Source: Sporolactobacillus nakayamae
Lineage (GTDB): Bacteria > Bacillota > Bacilli > Bacillales > Sporolactobacillaceae
NCBI RefSeq assembly: GCF_900113325.1
Contig: NZ_FOOY01000003.1
Coordinates: 186,001-250,000, forward strand
Direction: 5' to 3'
DNA: 64,000 nucleotides
How positions within the stretch are numbered: the stretch's first letter is position 1; every line of letters begins with the position of its first letter. The notes beneath the pieces are model-generated. The model was not told where the DNA came from. It saw only the letters and a list, made by a program, of their open reading frames with translations, and ran no database searches. Both the position numbers and the translations under genes were made by a program. This document shows positions 1-8,162 of the stretch, piece by piece.

Positions 1-1488
1 TTTGTTCAATACGCTATCGGTAAATCCAAGCTTTTCAGCGAATGTACGGATTTTTTTTGTTCCGCCGAGCGCATCACTAACTTCTTGAAAGGTTTGCAGC
101 GCGGGAATATTTCGGGACAAATAGAGTGCTTTGCGGATGGTCATTTTTCCAAGCGTCTTGCCATCCCAGTCATTAATTTCTTTTCCCCAGCTGTATTTAA
201 TATCCTTAGAATCGTTGACCTCATAGTCAGTCGGCCACTTCAAATACTCAATTGCCGGTCCATAATCCACAATTGGTTTTGCCGTTGATCCAATATTTCT
301 TTTTGAACCGTAAGACCAGTTTGTGTACGTATATTTGTAATTACGTCCGCCCCCAAGCGCGCGAATCGCTCCGGTTTGTGTATCGATCACTGATACGGCT
401 GCCTGGAAATTTTGCTGGACGTTCGGATAAAGTTTATCATTGTTTAGCGTATCCTGGGTTTGCTGCTGAATTTCGGGATCAAGCGTCGTATAGATCTTAA
501 GACCTCCGGAACTAAATTCCTTCTCCGTGATCACTTTTTTATTCACAACAAGTTCTTGATGCACATAATCGAGAAAGGCGCCATATTTTCGATTACTTAT
601 AGGTATATTTCGATGGCCCTTAGTCATTTGCTTCATGGTGACGGCCTTTGCTTTTGCTGCTTCGGCCGTGGAAATTGCTTTGTTTTGCACCATCAAATCT
701 AAAACTAAATCACGTCTTGCTTTTGCTTGCACAGGATGGCGGATCGGATCATAGTATCCCGGATTACGCGTCATTGCCGCGAGCATCGCCGCTTGCTCAA
801 GATTAACATTTTTAATGTTTTTACCGAAATAGCGTTCAGAAGCGGCCGCAACACCATAGGTTGGGCCTTCACCTAAATAAATTTGGTTCAAGTACATCTC
901 AAGTATCTGTTTTTTTGTATACTTCTTCTCTAATTGAATCGCCAGATACATTTCTTGAATCTTACGTGTAAACGTCTTGTTTTGCGTCAACATCGCGTTG
1001 CGGACAACCTGTTGCGTAATTGTACTGGCACCTTCAGATTTATAACCCTTGGTAAATTGAGCGACTCCAGCGCCCATAATTCGGATCGGATCAACGCCGA
1101 TATGTTTATAAAAGCGAACATCTTCAGTTGAAATGTAGGCATCCTGAACGCTGAGGGGAATGGAGTCAATACTTGTATATACCCGATGTTCCCCTGAGTC
1201 TACGGTCGTCGCTTTTTTGTTGTTCTGATCATAGACGAATGATGATATCCCATTGTGCAGCGCGTCTTCGTCTAATTTAGGCGCATCCTTAATCACTGCA
1301 AGTACAAAGATCGTTCCCGCTAGAATAAGGAATAAGAGAGTAAGTAGGATGATAATGAAGATCCGTTTTACCCAATGTTTTTTTCCTCCGGATTTCTTTT
1401 TTTTGTTCGTTGGTTTATTTTTTTCTTTTTTTTGCTTTTCCTGTTCGGCTGCGCGCCGTCTTTCCATTCGTGTATGGTATTCAACCAT
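1..1488 (-). CDS. ponA: Class A penicillin-binding protein 1 (transglycosylase/transpeptidase), 3' end outside window
   Basis: Bifunctional murein synthase that polymerises lipid II and cross-links peptidoglycan outside the membrane. The open frame runs from the left edge to an ATG at 1488 preceded by AGGTAGGA, giving the first 496 residues. A lysine/arginine-rich cytoplasmic tail (about 1-35) is followed by one membrane segment (about 38-58). The glycosyltransferase domain has TEDVRFYKH with the catalytic glutamate near residue 122, then EGASTITQQ and the KIQEMYLA region. The transpeptidase serine motif STAK starts near residue 401. The C-terminal part, with the SxN and KTG motifs, lies beyond the window. 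It sits 82 bp downstream of recU, as in Bacillus, where recU and ponA are co-transcribed. Confidence 0.95.
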   Translation of the reverse strand, partial: MVEYHTRMERRRAAEQEKQKKEKNKPTNKKKKSGGKKHWVKRIFIIILLTLLFLILAGTIFVLAVIKDAPKLDEDALHNGISSFVYDQNNKKATTVDSGEHRVYTSIDSIPLSVQDAYISTEDVRFYKHIGVDPIRIMGAGVAQFTKGYKSEGASTITQQVVRNAMLTQNKTFTRKIQEMYLAIQLEKKYTKKQILEMYLNQIYLGEGPTYGVAAASERYFGKNIKNVNLEQAAMLAAMTRNPGYYDPIRHPVQAKARRDLVLDLMVQNKAISTAEAAKAKAVTMKQMTKGHRNIPISNRKYGAFLDYVHQELVVNKKVITEKEFSSGGLKIYTTLDPEIQQQTQDTLNNDKLYPNVQQNFQAAVSVIDTQTGAIRALGGGRNYKYTYTNWSYGSKRNIGSTAKPIVDYGPAIEYLKWPTDYEVNDSKDIKYSWGKEINDWDGKTLGKMTIRKALYLSRNIPALQTFQEVSDALGGTKKIRTFAEKLGFTDSVLNK

Positions 1489-1570
1489 GACTGATCCTAC
1501 CTTTCCGAAAAAACCTGTCCCATGGTTTACGTTTCATAGTATTCGATTGTTCCCATTGATTATGACCAAC

Positions 1571-2173
1571 TCAAAAAAACACCTGATTCACGATGCGAAG
1601 GTAGTCAATTCGAGGCAGGTAGCTCTGAGGAATTAAGTGCCCGTGTTCGTGAAAAAAACGTTTGGGAATTGATTTTCGACCCCCACTTAAAGAAGCATCC
1701 CAGAACGATGCAAGAAAATCGGATTCGAGCAAATAGGTATCCGAACTCTGCGAAAATTTAACGATGATGAATCCAATTCCGCCATGTCGCTTGATACGTT
1801 TCATATGCTCAACTTGATGGGCGTGAAAATTCTTCAGGGGGATATAGTTCTCGTGTGTGGTTTCCTTCGCTTCGAAATCTATGTATTTTCCCCTATAGAT
1901 ACCATTGTAGTCTGTGGTAGAGGCTTTGCGAAAATAGGCTTCAGTAATTTTCGCCGCACTTCGTTTCGGATAGTCCACGTGAACAATCTGGATCGGTGTT
2001 GGTTTCTTATAGATCACTGCTCGATCCGTTTCGATATAGTAGCGGTTCGTTACATTCAGATCTTCTTCCAAAGTCATGCCGCGATGACCGTAGACGATTT
2101 CGGAACCTGTCTTTTTCTCAAATGTCGTGTTTTCCTTCTTGTAGGGTTGTCCATTCGGATAAAAGACGGTCAT
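1571..2173 (-). CDS. recU: Holliday junction resolvase RecU
   Basis: Structure-specific endonuclease that resolves Holliday junctions during recombinational repair and chromosome segregation. The 200-residue length fits the family. It begins with NGQPY and a TFEKKTGSEIVYGHRGMTLE region, then YNGIYRGKYIDFEAKET, which carries the acidic and lysine residues of the PD-(D/E)xK-like nuclease fold, and HAHQVEHMKRIKRHGGIGF further on. It lies directly upstream of ponA on the same strand, the conserved Bacillales order. The ATG at 2173 follows a GGAAAGGAGCG-type site. Confidence 0.96.
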   Translation of the reverse strand: MTVFYPNGQPYKKENTTFEKKTGSEIVYGHRGMTLEEDLNVTNRYYIETDRAVIYKKPTPIQIVHVDYPKRSAAKITEAYFRKASTTDYNGIYRGKYIDFEAKETTHENYIPLKNFHAHQVEHMKRIKRHGGIGFIIVKFSQSSDTYLLESDFLASFWDASLSGGRKSIPKRFFHEHGHLIPQSYLPRIDYLRIVNQVFF

Positions 2174-2421
2174 GAGCAGAGAACGCTCCTTTCCGGTACT
2201 TTAAGGTTTCGTTGGTTACATGACAATCAATCTCTTAGAACAGTATACCAAAGTCCGCATTAAAGAGGTTAATTTTCTTATCTTATGCAAAAGTGTAATA
2301 AGTATTAACGCACTATTCCACTAGTTTTGCGAGATTACTACGAGTTTTGTCGACCATGCAGGGGATCATTCTTATCCATGGAAAGCTATTAATATGATTA
2401 AAAAAGAAAGAAGGAACAGTT

Positions 2422-2757
2422 ATGAATTCAGATAAGGTAAATGGAATGTCTGTCGGGGAGTTATCCTTTAGAATTGATTATCTGAATATGCAGTTAGAGC
2501 AACTTGAAAATAAGATCATGCGCAAAAATGAAGAAATCATTGACTATCATCTCTCTTTCTGCAAAAAAAGACTTGCGAAATCCAATCGGAAAATTCAACA
2601 GGTAGACCAATTGTTGGCAAAAGCCGCTAGAGGCACAGATGTTTATTATTCAAAACAATTGGAGGCAGTTTTTTTCAGCGAACAGCGCAAGACGTCAACC
2701 GTGGCCACGGGTCAAAAGCTACCGTGGCAGCAGCAGTCAACGCAATTGATTGGTTAA
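2422..2757 (+). CDS. Small predicted coiled-coil protein, unknown function
   Basis: I do not recognise a family. The 111 residues are charged, with glutamate/leucine heptad-like spacing from about 15 to 75 (LDYLNMQLEQLENKIMRKNEE region), so a coiled coil is likely. The last 30 residues are polar and low in structure. There is no signal peptide or membrane segment. The ATG follows AAGAAGGAACAG. It lies in the position where Bacillus carries small ypp genes next to recU, divergent from recU and upstream of a YppE-like gene. Function unknown. Confidence 0.6.
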   Translation: MNSDKVNGMSVGELSFRIDYLNMQLEQLENKIMRKNEEIIDYHLSFCKKRLAKSNRKIQQVDQLLAKAARGTDVYYSKQLEAVFFSEQRKTSTVATGQKLPWQQQSTQLIG

Positions 2758-2860
2758 TCATTCGATCGACTTCACTCAATGTGAACCATGAGCAGTATCT
2801 AAAGCTAAATGTCCGGTTCATGGTAAACTAATAGAAACAGATTTATTGGAGTGAATGAAC

Positions 2861-3247
2861 GTGCATCAACAAGCAGACAACAAGCTGCGCGAATTAACCT
2901 TGCATTTAAGAGAATTAAACCAAAATGCGTTCCAACAGTTTTCTAAGCGAACTCAAGAAAAAGACTTTCAAGTGGATTTCTATAATGAAGTCAAACCGTT
3001 TGCCGATAAAGTGCAGGAATTGATTGATATCTGGCGTCCACTTGCTGAAGCATGGGTAAGGCGTAGCAAACCGAAGTATGTCTTTCCCATTCAGATAAAG
3101 GATACTTGCGACAATCTGTCGATTATTTGCGTCACTGCGTTTCAGAAAGATACGCGAAAACGGCGTTTCTACGAGACAATAAAGTCAATCGATTATGTTC
3201 TTGAAAATATATTGGATCAGCTGGAACGGGATCACGTGAAGCGTTAA
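2861..3247 (+). CDS. yppE: YppE family protein (DUF1798)
   Basis: Small cytoplasmic, mostly helical protein of unknown role, about 128 residues. The pattern of a helical N-terminus (LRELTLHLRELNQNAFQQF), a central W-R-P-L-AEAWV segment and an IKDTCDNL region resembles the Bacillus YppE group, which sits near recU/ponA in that genus. I chose the GTG at 2861 because GGAGTG ends 7 bases before it; the ATG at 2855 is almost touching that site. It converges with the next gene, with stop codons overlapping by four bases. Confidence 0.65.
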   Translation: MHQQADNKLRELTLHLRELNQNAFQQFSKRTQEKDFQVDFYNEVKPFADKVQELIDIWRPLAEAWVRRSKPKYVFPIQIKDTCDNLSIICVTAFQKDTRKRRFYETIKSIDYVLENILDQLERDHVKR

Positions 3248-3447
3248 CTCGCCATACGAATGAACGAAATGAGAACAAATAGGAAATAGGGGATACCAAG
3301 AAAAAGAATAGCCCGATACATGACCTTCGTGATCCATTCAAAGCACTCTTCGGCGGAGAGGTGTTCGATTTTCTGTGATATCTGGCGAATACGTTCATTA
3401 ATTGGATCTTGTTTCTTCGAGAGTGGTGTTGTGTTTGTTTTTTCCAT
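3244..3447 (-). CDS. Small single-pass membrane protein, unknown function
   Basis: A 67-residue protein with a polar charged N-terminal half (RIRQISQKIEHLSAEECFEWI) and one hydrophobic segment at about 44-64, so the N-terminal part is probably cytoplasmic or peripheral. It is supported as a gene by an excellent ribosome binding site, AGGAGGGAACGAC before the ATG at 3447. No family recognised. It is convergent with the YppE-like gene and precedes nothing on its own strand until recU. Confidence 0.6.
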   Translation of the reverse strand: MEKTNTTPLSKKQDPINERIRQISQKIEHLSAEECFEWITKVMYRAILFLGIPYFLFVLISFIRMAS

Positions 3448-3539
3448 TGTCGTTCCCTCCTGATTATTAGCTTTTGATAGACTATATGGCCTGTCCCATT
3501 AAAATATGTCACTAAAAGTGAGAGAAGACATGTCATGCG

Positions 3540-4076
3540 TTATTCGGAATGGAGCAATTGTTGTAATTCGGGTATCGTCTTGCCTCCAAATTCTTTAAAT
3601 CCGTCATCCAAGGCGATCAGTTTACCGAAAACCACTGGGTAAACAGCGCAGAAGCCGCCGCTTAAAATGAAATGATTAGGATCTTGGAAGTGTTTAAGAA
3701 ATAAAACGTAGTCGCCATCGGCAAGCGGGCCGGTATATTGTGTATTCAATGGACTCTCCGGATCAGGAAGGGGCTCCACACCAGTCGTTAACAATAAGGC
3801 AGGTGATGGCGCTTGTCCCTTTAGCTGATTGTGGATGTGGAGTATTTGCTCCGCATTGATAAAATGTTCTCCTGAGGGCAAACGCTGCCCGGTATCCCAT
3901 TTTCGTATGTGTTGATCAAGATGTACAGAGACAATAAGATCTGATTGGTGTTCCATGAGCTCGCTGGTTTCAGGACGATCGGCTTTTATGATTTGAGTAA
4001 TATTGGCTGCATGTGAAACCACCGGATGGAAGAACATAAGAGCGCATAGGATGAATGGTGTTAAATGAATGATCAT
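3540..4076 (-). CDS. Predicted secreted protein, unknown function
   Basis: A 178-residue protein with a clear Sec signal peptide (hydrophobic 3-20, cleavage likely after SHA at about 23). The mature part is soluble and has no lipobox, so it is probably exported rather than a lipoprotein. Features include GPLADGDYVLFLKHF and an FILSGGFCAVYPVVFGK segment. These loosely resemble small secreted proteins annotated only as hypothetical in Bacillus. GGGGGGA precedes the ATG. It is transcribed divergently from the riboswitch-controlled thiamine operon. No function can be assigned. Confidence 0.7.
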   Translation of the reverse strand: MIIHLTPFILCALMFFHPVVSHAANITQIIKADRPETSELMEHQSDLIVSVHLDQHIRKWDTGQRLPSGEHFINAEQILHIHNQLKGQAPSPALLLTTGVEPLPDPESPLNTQYTGPLADGDYVLFLKHFQDPNHFILSGGFCAVYPVVFGKLIALDDGFKEFGGKTIPELQQLLHSE

Positions 4077-4194
4077 TAATCTGTCCCCCCGATTCTTTTT
4101 AGTTATCTTGACTTTACAGCTTGCTTTCTATTCATTTGCACCAATAATTAGCCGCGCGTCAGCACAACAGCTTAGAGAAGAAAAGTGTTAATTC

Positions 4195-4223
4195 TTGATC
4201 GATTGACGACGTTGTAGTATGTT
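4195..4223 (+). promoter_or_regulatory. Candidate sigma-A promoter for the TPP riboswitch/ykoEDC transcript
   Basis: TTGATC at 4195-4200, a 17-base spacer and TATGTT at 4218-4223, about 30 bases before the riboswitch aptamer. The spacing is right but both hexamers deviate from consensus. Confidence 0.5.
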
Positions 4224-4253
4224 TAGTTTGTCAAATGAATAATGAATTGTTCG

Positions 4254-4336
4254 TCCACTAGGGGTGCAATTGCTGAGAGGGATTTGTCCCGACCCTTGGA
4301 CCTGATCTGGGTAATACCAGCGTAGGAAAGTGGTTC
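4254..4336 (+). promoter_or_regulatory. TPP (THI-box) riboswitch
   Basis: The aptamer carries the hallmark blocks in order: GGGGTGC, CTGAGAGGG, GACCCTTGGACCTGATCTGG, GTAATACCAGCGTAGGAAAGTGG-type ending (split across 4262-4334), with CCACT and AGTGG closing the outer stem. It binds thiamine pyrophosphate. A strong intrinsic terminator follows at 4351, so control is probably by premature termination when the cofactor is plentiful. It precedes ykoEDC, as in Bacillus subtilis. Confidence 0.97.
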
Positions 4337-4350
4337 TTGTTGAAATGACT

Positions 4351-4383
4351 ACCGCTTTCTAAGCTAATGAAAGCGGTTTTTTG
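4351..4383 (+). terminator. Riboswitch-linked intrinsic terminator
   Basis: CCGCTTTC (4352-4359) pairs with GAAAGCGG (4369-4376), followed by six T. Placed between aptamer and ykoE, it is the likely expression platform of the TPP riboswitch. Confidence 0.9.
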
Positions 4384-4457
4384 TGTTTTCAAACCTTTTT
4401 TCAGGTCGATTGGATGGAAGATTCAACTATAGAATGATTAAAGAGGGGGAATTGATC

Positions 4458-5054
4458 ATGAGTAAGGAAAAAAGTACGAATTTAAAGCTTAACTTAACAG
4501 ACATTCTTGTTACAATCGTGATTGCACTTGTCTTTGGTTTGGTGTTCCGTCTGATGGGACCGGTTTATGATTTAGTGAAACCGTTCGGGCTGCACTTGGA
4601 CGCGCTTCTGTATGGTATTTGGTTTATTGCCGCGCCGTTCGCCGCACTGCTCATTCGTAAACCCGGCGTTGCTTTTCTTGCAGAAACTGCGGCGGCACTG
4701 GCAGAAATGTTATTCGCAGGCAGTGGCGGTGTCATCAATCTCTATTATGGTTTGCTTCAAGGCGCGTTTTCAGAAGCTGTTTTTGCCGCTTGGCGCTATA
4801 AGAAGTTTTCGCTTGGGGTCACCTCACTATCTGCCTTCGCCGCATTGATCGCATCAATTATTTTGGACGCAGGCTATGCATATCTTCCTCTTCTTGCGGG
4901 TTGGAACTTAACGTTGTATCTTGTGTTCCGCGTCATTGGATCAATTCTTCTTTCCGGTTTATTTCCGTACGCACTAGTTAAAGGCTTGGAGAAGACAGGC
5001 GTGACACAGTCGCTTCGCCCGGTAACGAAGGAAGATTACGATGTCCTCAACTAG
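4458..5054 (+). CDS. ykoE: ECF transporter S component YkoE (thiamine/hydroxymethylpyrimidine)
   Basis: Substrate-binding membrane subunit of an energy-coupling-factor importer for thiamine or its hydroxymethylpyrimidine moiety. About 198 residues with five or six hydrophobic segments (roughly 15-33, 50-66, 70-90, 118-140, 155-180). Start at the ATG 4458 chosen because AAGAGGGGGA lies 7 bases upstream; an upstream ATG at 4383 lies in the terminator T-run and has no ribosome site. It overlaps ykoD by 14 bases and lies just after a TPP riboswitch. The substrate assignment rests on the riboswitch and on the Bacillus ykoFEDC operon. No ykoF homologue is present here. Confidence 0.92.
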   Translation: MSKEKSTNLKLNLTDILVTIVIALVFGLVFRLMGPVYDLVKPFGLHLDALLYGIWFIAAPFAALLIRKPGVAFLAETAAALAEMLFAGSGGVINLYYGLLQGAFSEAVFAAWRYKKFSLGVTSLSAFAALIASIILDAGYAYLPLLAGWNLTLYLVFRVIGSILLSGLFPYALVKGLEKTGVTQSLRPVTKEDYDVLN

Positions 5055-6519
5055 TCGGGAGGGATGGGGCGTCACGAATCTGCGTCTCGCTTTTCCGAAA
5101 AAGAATGCAATGCTATTTAAAGATCTTTCCTTTGATTATCAAAGAGGAGAAAAAGTCCTGCTGCTTGGTCCATCCGGATGCGGCAAATCAACTGTTTTAC
5201 AAGTGCTTTCAGGACTTATACCGCACAGCATCGAACTGCCTATGCGTTCCGATCGACAGGAGGTTCCCAATAACTGGGGGTTCATCTTCCAGGACCCGGA
5301 TACACAGTTCTGCATGCCGTACGTTGATGAAGAAATTGCTTTTGTGCTCGAAAATCGGTGTATTGAGCGCGCGCAGATGTCGGAGTTAATTCAGCGCTAT
5401 CTGGATATGGTCGATCTCAAATTAGAAAACAATCACCAGCTCATACGCACTCTCTCCGGGGGAATGAAACAGCGTCTTGCGATTGCCAGCATTCTTGCAC
5501 TTGAACCTGAAGTTCTTTTTCTCGATGAACCAACTGCACTGCTCGATCCGAATGGAACCGAACAGCTCTGGAAAACGGTCCGCCAAATTGGCAAGGATCG
5601 GACGTTAATCATTGTTGAGCATAAAATCAACCATGTGCTTGATTTTGTGGATCGTGTGGTCCTGTTCAACCAACATGGCGAGATTTTCGCTGACGGTCCA
5701 AAGCAGGAAACGTTGGCGCGTTATCGAGATAAACTTGATGAATTTGGCATTTGGCATCCTGGTATCTGGTCTGACTACGAGAAAAATCAAATAGGAAACC
5801 AGATAAATTCTGAGCATGCTGAATCCATCCTTGAGTTGAAAAACTTCGCGGTGCTCCGTCAGAAACAGGTGAAGTTCTCTGCTGATCATTTGTGCCTTAA
5901 TCGCGGAGAGTGGATTGCAATTGTTGGTGAGAACGGTGCAGGAAAAAGCACAATGATCGAAGGAATCATGGGACTGCTGCGCACTAATGGGCAGCTCCGT
6001 TGGTCATTTGATCATCCCGAAAATCATGTCCAATTTGTTTTTCAGAATCCTGAATACCAGTTTGTCACCGATTCGGTTGAGGATGAGCTCGCGTTTAGTC
6101 TTCGAGTTAATAAAATGAATGAAGAAGAAATTGCGCGCAGAGTGGATGAGCACTTGGAACGCTACGCGCTTAAAGCGCAAAGAAACCAGCATCCTTTTCA
6201 GCTGTCTACCGGTCAAAAGCGCCGATTAAGTGTTGCTTCTGCTATGATTAATCATCCGGATGTGCTCATTCTCGATGAACCGACATTTGGACAGGACGCT
6301 AAAAATACGTTTGCACTTTTAGATATCTTTCAACAGCTCAGACTGGCAGGGACGACCATCATCATGGTTACCCATGAAATGGAAATCGTTCATCATTTTG
6401 CAACACGTGTGTTGACCGTCGAAAATGGCAGACTTGTTAACGATTGTGTGAGTAGTGAAGGCGGGGAGGAGAGGAATCGTGGACAACGTTTGGGCGAGCA
6501 CGAACAAGTTGTTTTTTAA
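5041..6519 (+). CDS. ykoD: ECF transporter ATPase YkoD, two fused ATP-binding domains
   Basis: Energising subunit of the thiamine-precursor importer, a tandem fusion of two ABC ATPase domains, 492 residues. Domain 1: Walker A GPSGCGKST near 43, signature LSGGMKQR near 140, Walker B VLFLDEPTALLDP. Domain 2: Walker A GENGAGKST near 298, signature LSTGQKRR near 388 (glycine replaced by threonine), Walker B VLILDEPTFGQD. Both catalytic glutamates are kept. The start overlaps ykoE by 14 bases and the end overlaps ykoC by about 41 bases, indicating tight translational coupling. Confidence 0.94.
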   Translation: MSSTSREGWGVTNLRLAFPKKNAMLFKDLSFDYQRGEKVLLLGPSGCGKSTVLQVLSGLIPHSIELPMRSDRQEVPNNWGFIFQDPDTQFCMPYVDEEIAFVLENRCIERAQMSELIQRYLDMVDLKLENNHQLIRTLSGGMKQRLAIASILALEPEVLFLDEPTALLDPNGTEQLWKTVRQIGKDRTLIIVEHKINHVLDFVDRVVLFNQHGEIFADGPKQETLARYRDKLDEFGIWHPGIWSDYEKNQIGNQINSEHAESILELKNFAVLRQKQVKFSADHLCLNRGEWIAIVGENGAGKSTMIEGIMGLLRTNGQLRWSFDHPENHVQFVFQNPEYQFVTDSVEDELAFSLRVNKMNEEEIARRVDEHLERYALKAQRNQHPFQLSTGQKRRLSVASAMINHPDVLILDEPTFGQDAKNTFALLDIFQQLRLAGTTIIMVTHEMEIVHHFATRVLTVENGRLVNDCVSSEGGEERNRGQRLGEHEQVVF

Positions 6520-7279
6520 GATCAATCCCAGTTTGAAATTCCTATTAATTTCTTCACTTTTTATTGTTTATCTGTTTGTCCAAAACTTGAATACGATGAT
6601 CTGGGCGTCGTTCTTCTTTCTGATCCTTTACTATTTAGTGAGCGGACTTGCCGGAAAGTGGTCATTTTGGTTTGTATTTTTGACCTTGATTGTATCGCTC
6701 TTTAGCGCATCGGCAATGATTATGTTCGGCAAGGGCAGCCATATCATCTATCATCAGTCGCTGATTTTGATCACACAAGAAAGTTTGGCGCGAGGATTGC
6801 TGCTTGGACTGCGAACCTTCACCTTTAGTTTGATCGGCATGATTTTTGCGACGACAACACTGCCTGTTCCTTTTTTCTATTCATTGATGCAGCAATTGAA
6901 AGTCCCTGTGCGTTATGCTTACGGCTGTCTTGCGGCTTTCCGAATGATTCCGATCATGGCTGAAGAATTTTTGCATATTCGTCAAGCGATGCGGGTCCGC
7001 GGCATGACGAGGCAAAAGGGAATAAAACCGCTATATGAGCGGATGAACCGCTATTCGCTGACTATGCTCGCTCAATCGATCCGTCGTGCACAGCGAACCG
7101 CGATCGCCATGGAAGCCAAACGGTTCTCAATGACAGAAAGACGCACATATTATTATGAGATCGGATGGAGCAGAATTGATCTCTATTTCATCGTCATTAT
7201 GTTACTAACGGTCACGCTTGGATTTGTTTTTGCAGCCTACTTTCCGCTTACTCCGTTTACGAATGTGCTTGATCATTGA
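6479..7279 (+). CDS. ykoC: ECF transporter transmembrane T component YkoC
   Basis: Coupling membrane subunit that links the S component to the ATPase. About 266 residues with hydrophobic segments near 20-40, 42-60, 65-85, 110-140 and 240-260. It has the CbiQ/EcfT-like cytosolic helices with MRVRGMTRQ (A-R-G-type motif) near 175 and a second arginine-rich stretch QSIRRAQRTAIAMEAKRF. I chose GTG at 6479, preceded by GGAGGAGAGG at 6463-6472; an in-frame GTG at 6455 lacks such a site. Third gene of the TPP-controlled operon. Confidence 0.92.
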   Translation: MDNVWASTNKLFFKINPSLKFLLISSLFIVYLFVQNLNTMIWASFFFLILYYLVSGLAGKWSFWFVFLTLIVSLFSASAMIMFGKGSHIIYHQSLILITQESLARGLLLGLRTFTFSLIGMIFATTTLPVPFFYSLMQQLKVPVRYAYGCLAAFRMIPIMAEEFLHIRQAMRVRGMTRQKGIKPLYERMNRYSLTMLAQSIRRAQRTAIAMEAKRFSMTERRTYYYEIGWSRIDLYFIVIMLLTVTLGFVFAAYFPLTPFTNVLDH

Positions 7280-7328
7280 ACATGCCGAGTGCATCATAGA
7301 GGATAGAAATGTGCAGGGAGGAGAACCA

Positions 7329-8099
7329 ATGACAAAGACAGCACTCGTAACCGGTGCGACAAGCGGGATCGGTAACGCACTTGCCAAATTGCTGGCGGCG
7401 GATCATTATGACTTAATACTCGTTTCTCGAGACGACGAGAAGATGCGGGCAATAAAATCAGAGCTGACGGATCGATCGGTCACGATTATTAAGAAAGATT
7501 TGAGTCAGTTTCATGCGGCAAAAGAGGTTTTCGATGAGGTTAAAAGAAATGGTTTAACGATCGATTTACTCATTAATAATGCCGGTTTCGGACTTGTAGG
7601 TGCCTTTGATTCGTTGCCTATTGAGCGTCAAAGTGAAATGATTCAGTTAAATTGCGCTGCTCTGACAGAACTCACCTATTATTTTTTGCCTGATCTGCGC
7701 AGCAAAATGGGGAAAATCATGAATGTGGCAAGTACTGCCGCTTATCAACCCGGTCCGTTCATGGCCGTCTATTTTGCCAGCAAAGCGTATGTACTTTCAT
7801 TATCAGAAGCGCTTGCTGAAGAATTAGATAAAAGCGGTGTAACCGTGACTGCACTCTGTCCCGGACCGACACATACCAATTTTGGTTCAGTCGCTCATGC
7901 TGAGAATATCAAAATGTTCAGTCGCACCATGGATGTCCAGACCGTTGCAAGGATTGGTTACCGGGCAATGATGAAAGGGAAGCGAGTGGTCGTCACCGGT
8001 CAACTTAATTATGCAGGCGCAATCGCGGCCAAACTATTACCGAGAAGATGGGGTGCCAAAGCCGTCCGTATCATCACCGGATCCAACAAGAAAAAATAA
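7329..8099 (+). CDS. Short-chain dehydrogenase/reductase, classical SDR
   Basis: NAD(P)-dependent oxidoreductase of unknown substrate, 256 residues. The cofactor motif TGATSGIG is at 8-15, NNAG appears near 85, the active-site serine lies in NVASTAA and the YxxxK motif in YFASKAY near 150. The ATG at 7329 is preceded by GGAGGAGA. It starts 49 bp after ykoC with no terminator between, so it is probably read through from the thiamine operon, although no thiamine-related reaction is obvious for it. A two-way terminator ends the unit. Confidence 0.88.
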   Translation: MTKTALVTGATSGIGNALAKLLAADHYDLILVSRDDEKMRAIKSELTDRSVTIIKKDLSQFHAAKEVFDEVKRNGLTIDLLINNAGFGLVGAFDSLPIERQSEMIQLNCAALTELTYYFLPDLRSKMGKIMNVASTAAYQPGPFMAVYFASKAYVLSLSEALAEELDKSGVTVTALCPGPTHTNFGSVAHAENIKMFSRTMDVQTVARIGYRAMMKGKRVVVTGQLNYAGAIAAKLLPRRWGAKAVRIITGSNKKK

Positions 8100-8105
8100 A
8101 CATAA

Positions 8106-8147
8106 AAACACCCAAAGGGTACAGTTTATCCCGTTGGGTGTTTTTTA
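8106..8147. terminator. Two-way intrinsic terminator
   Basis: An AACACCCAA-type arm pairs with TTGGGTGTT, flanked by A-runs and T-runs, between the convergent SDR and acyl-CoA synthetase genes. Confidence 0.9.
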
Positions 8148-8162
8148 TTTGTATTGCCTCGA

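Noticed and set aside
1784-2263. 159-codon plus-strand open frame over recU
   Set aside because: It is the antisense shadow of recU with no codon-usage or ribosome-site support.
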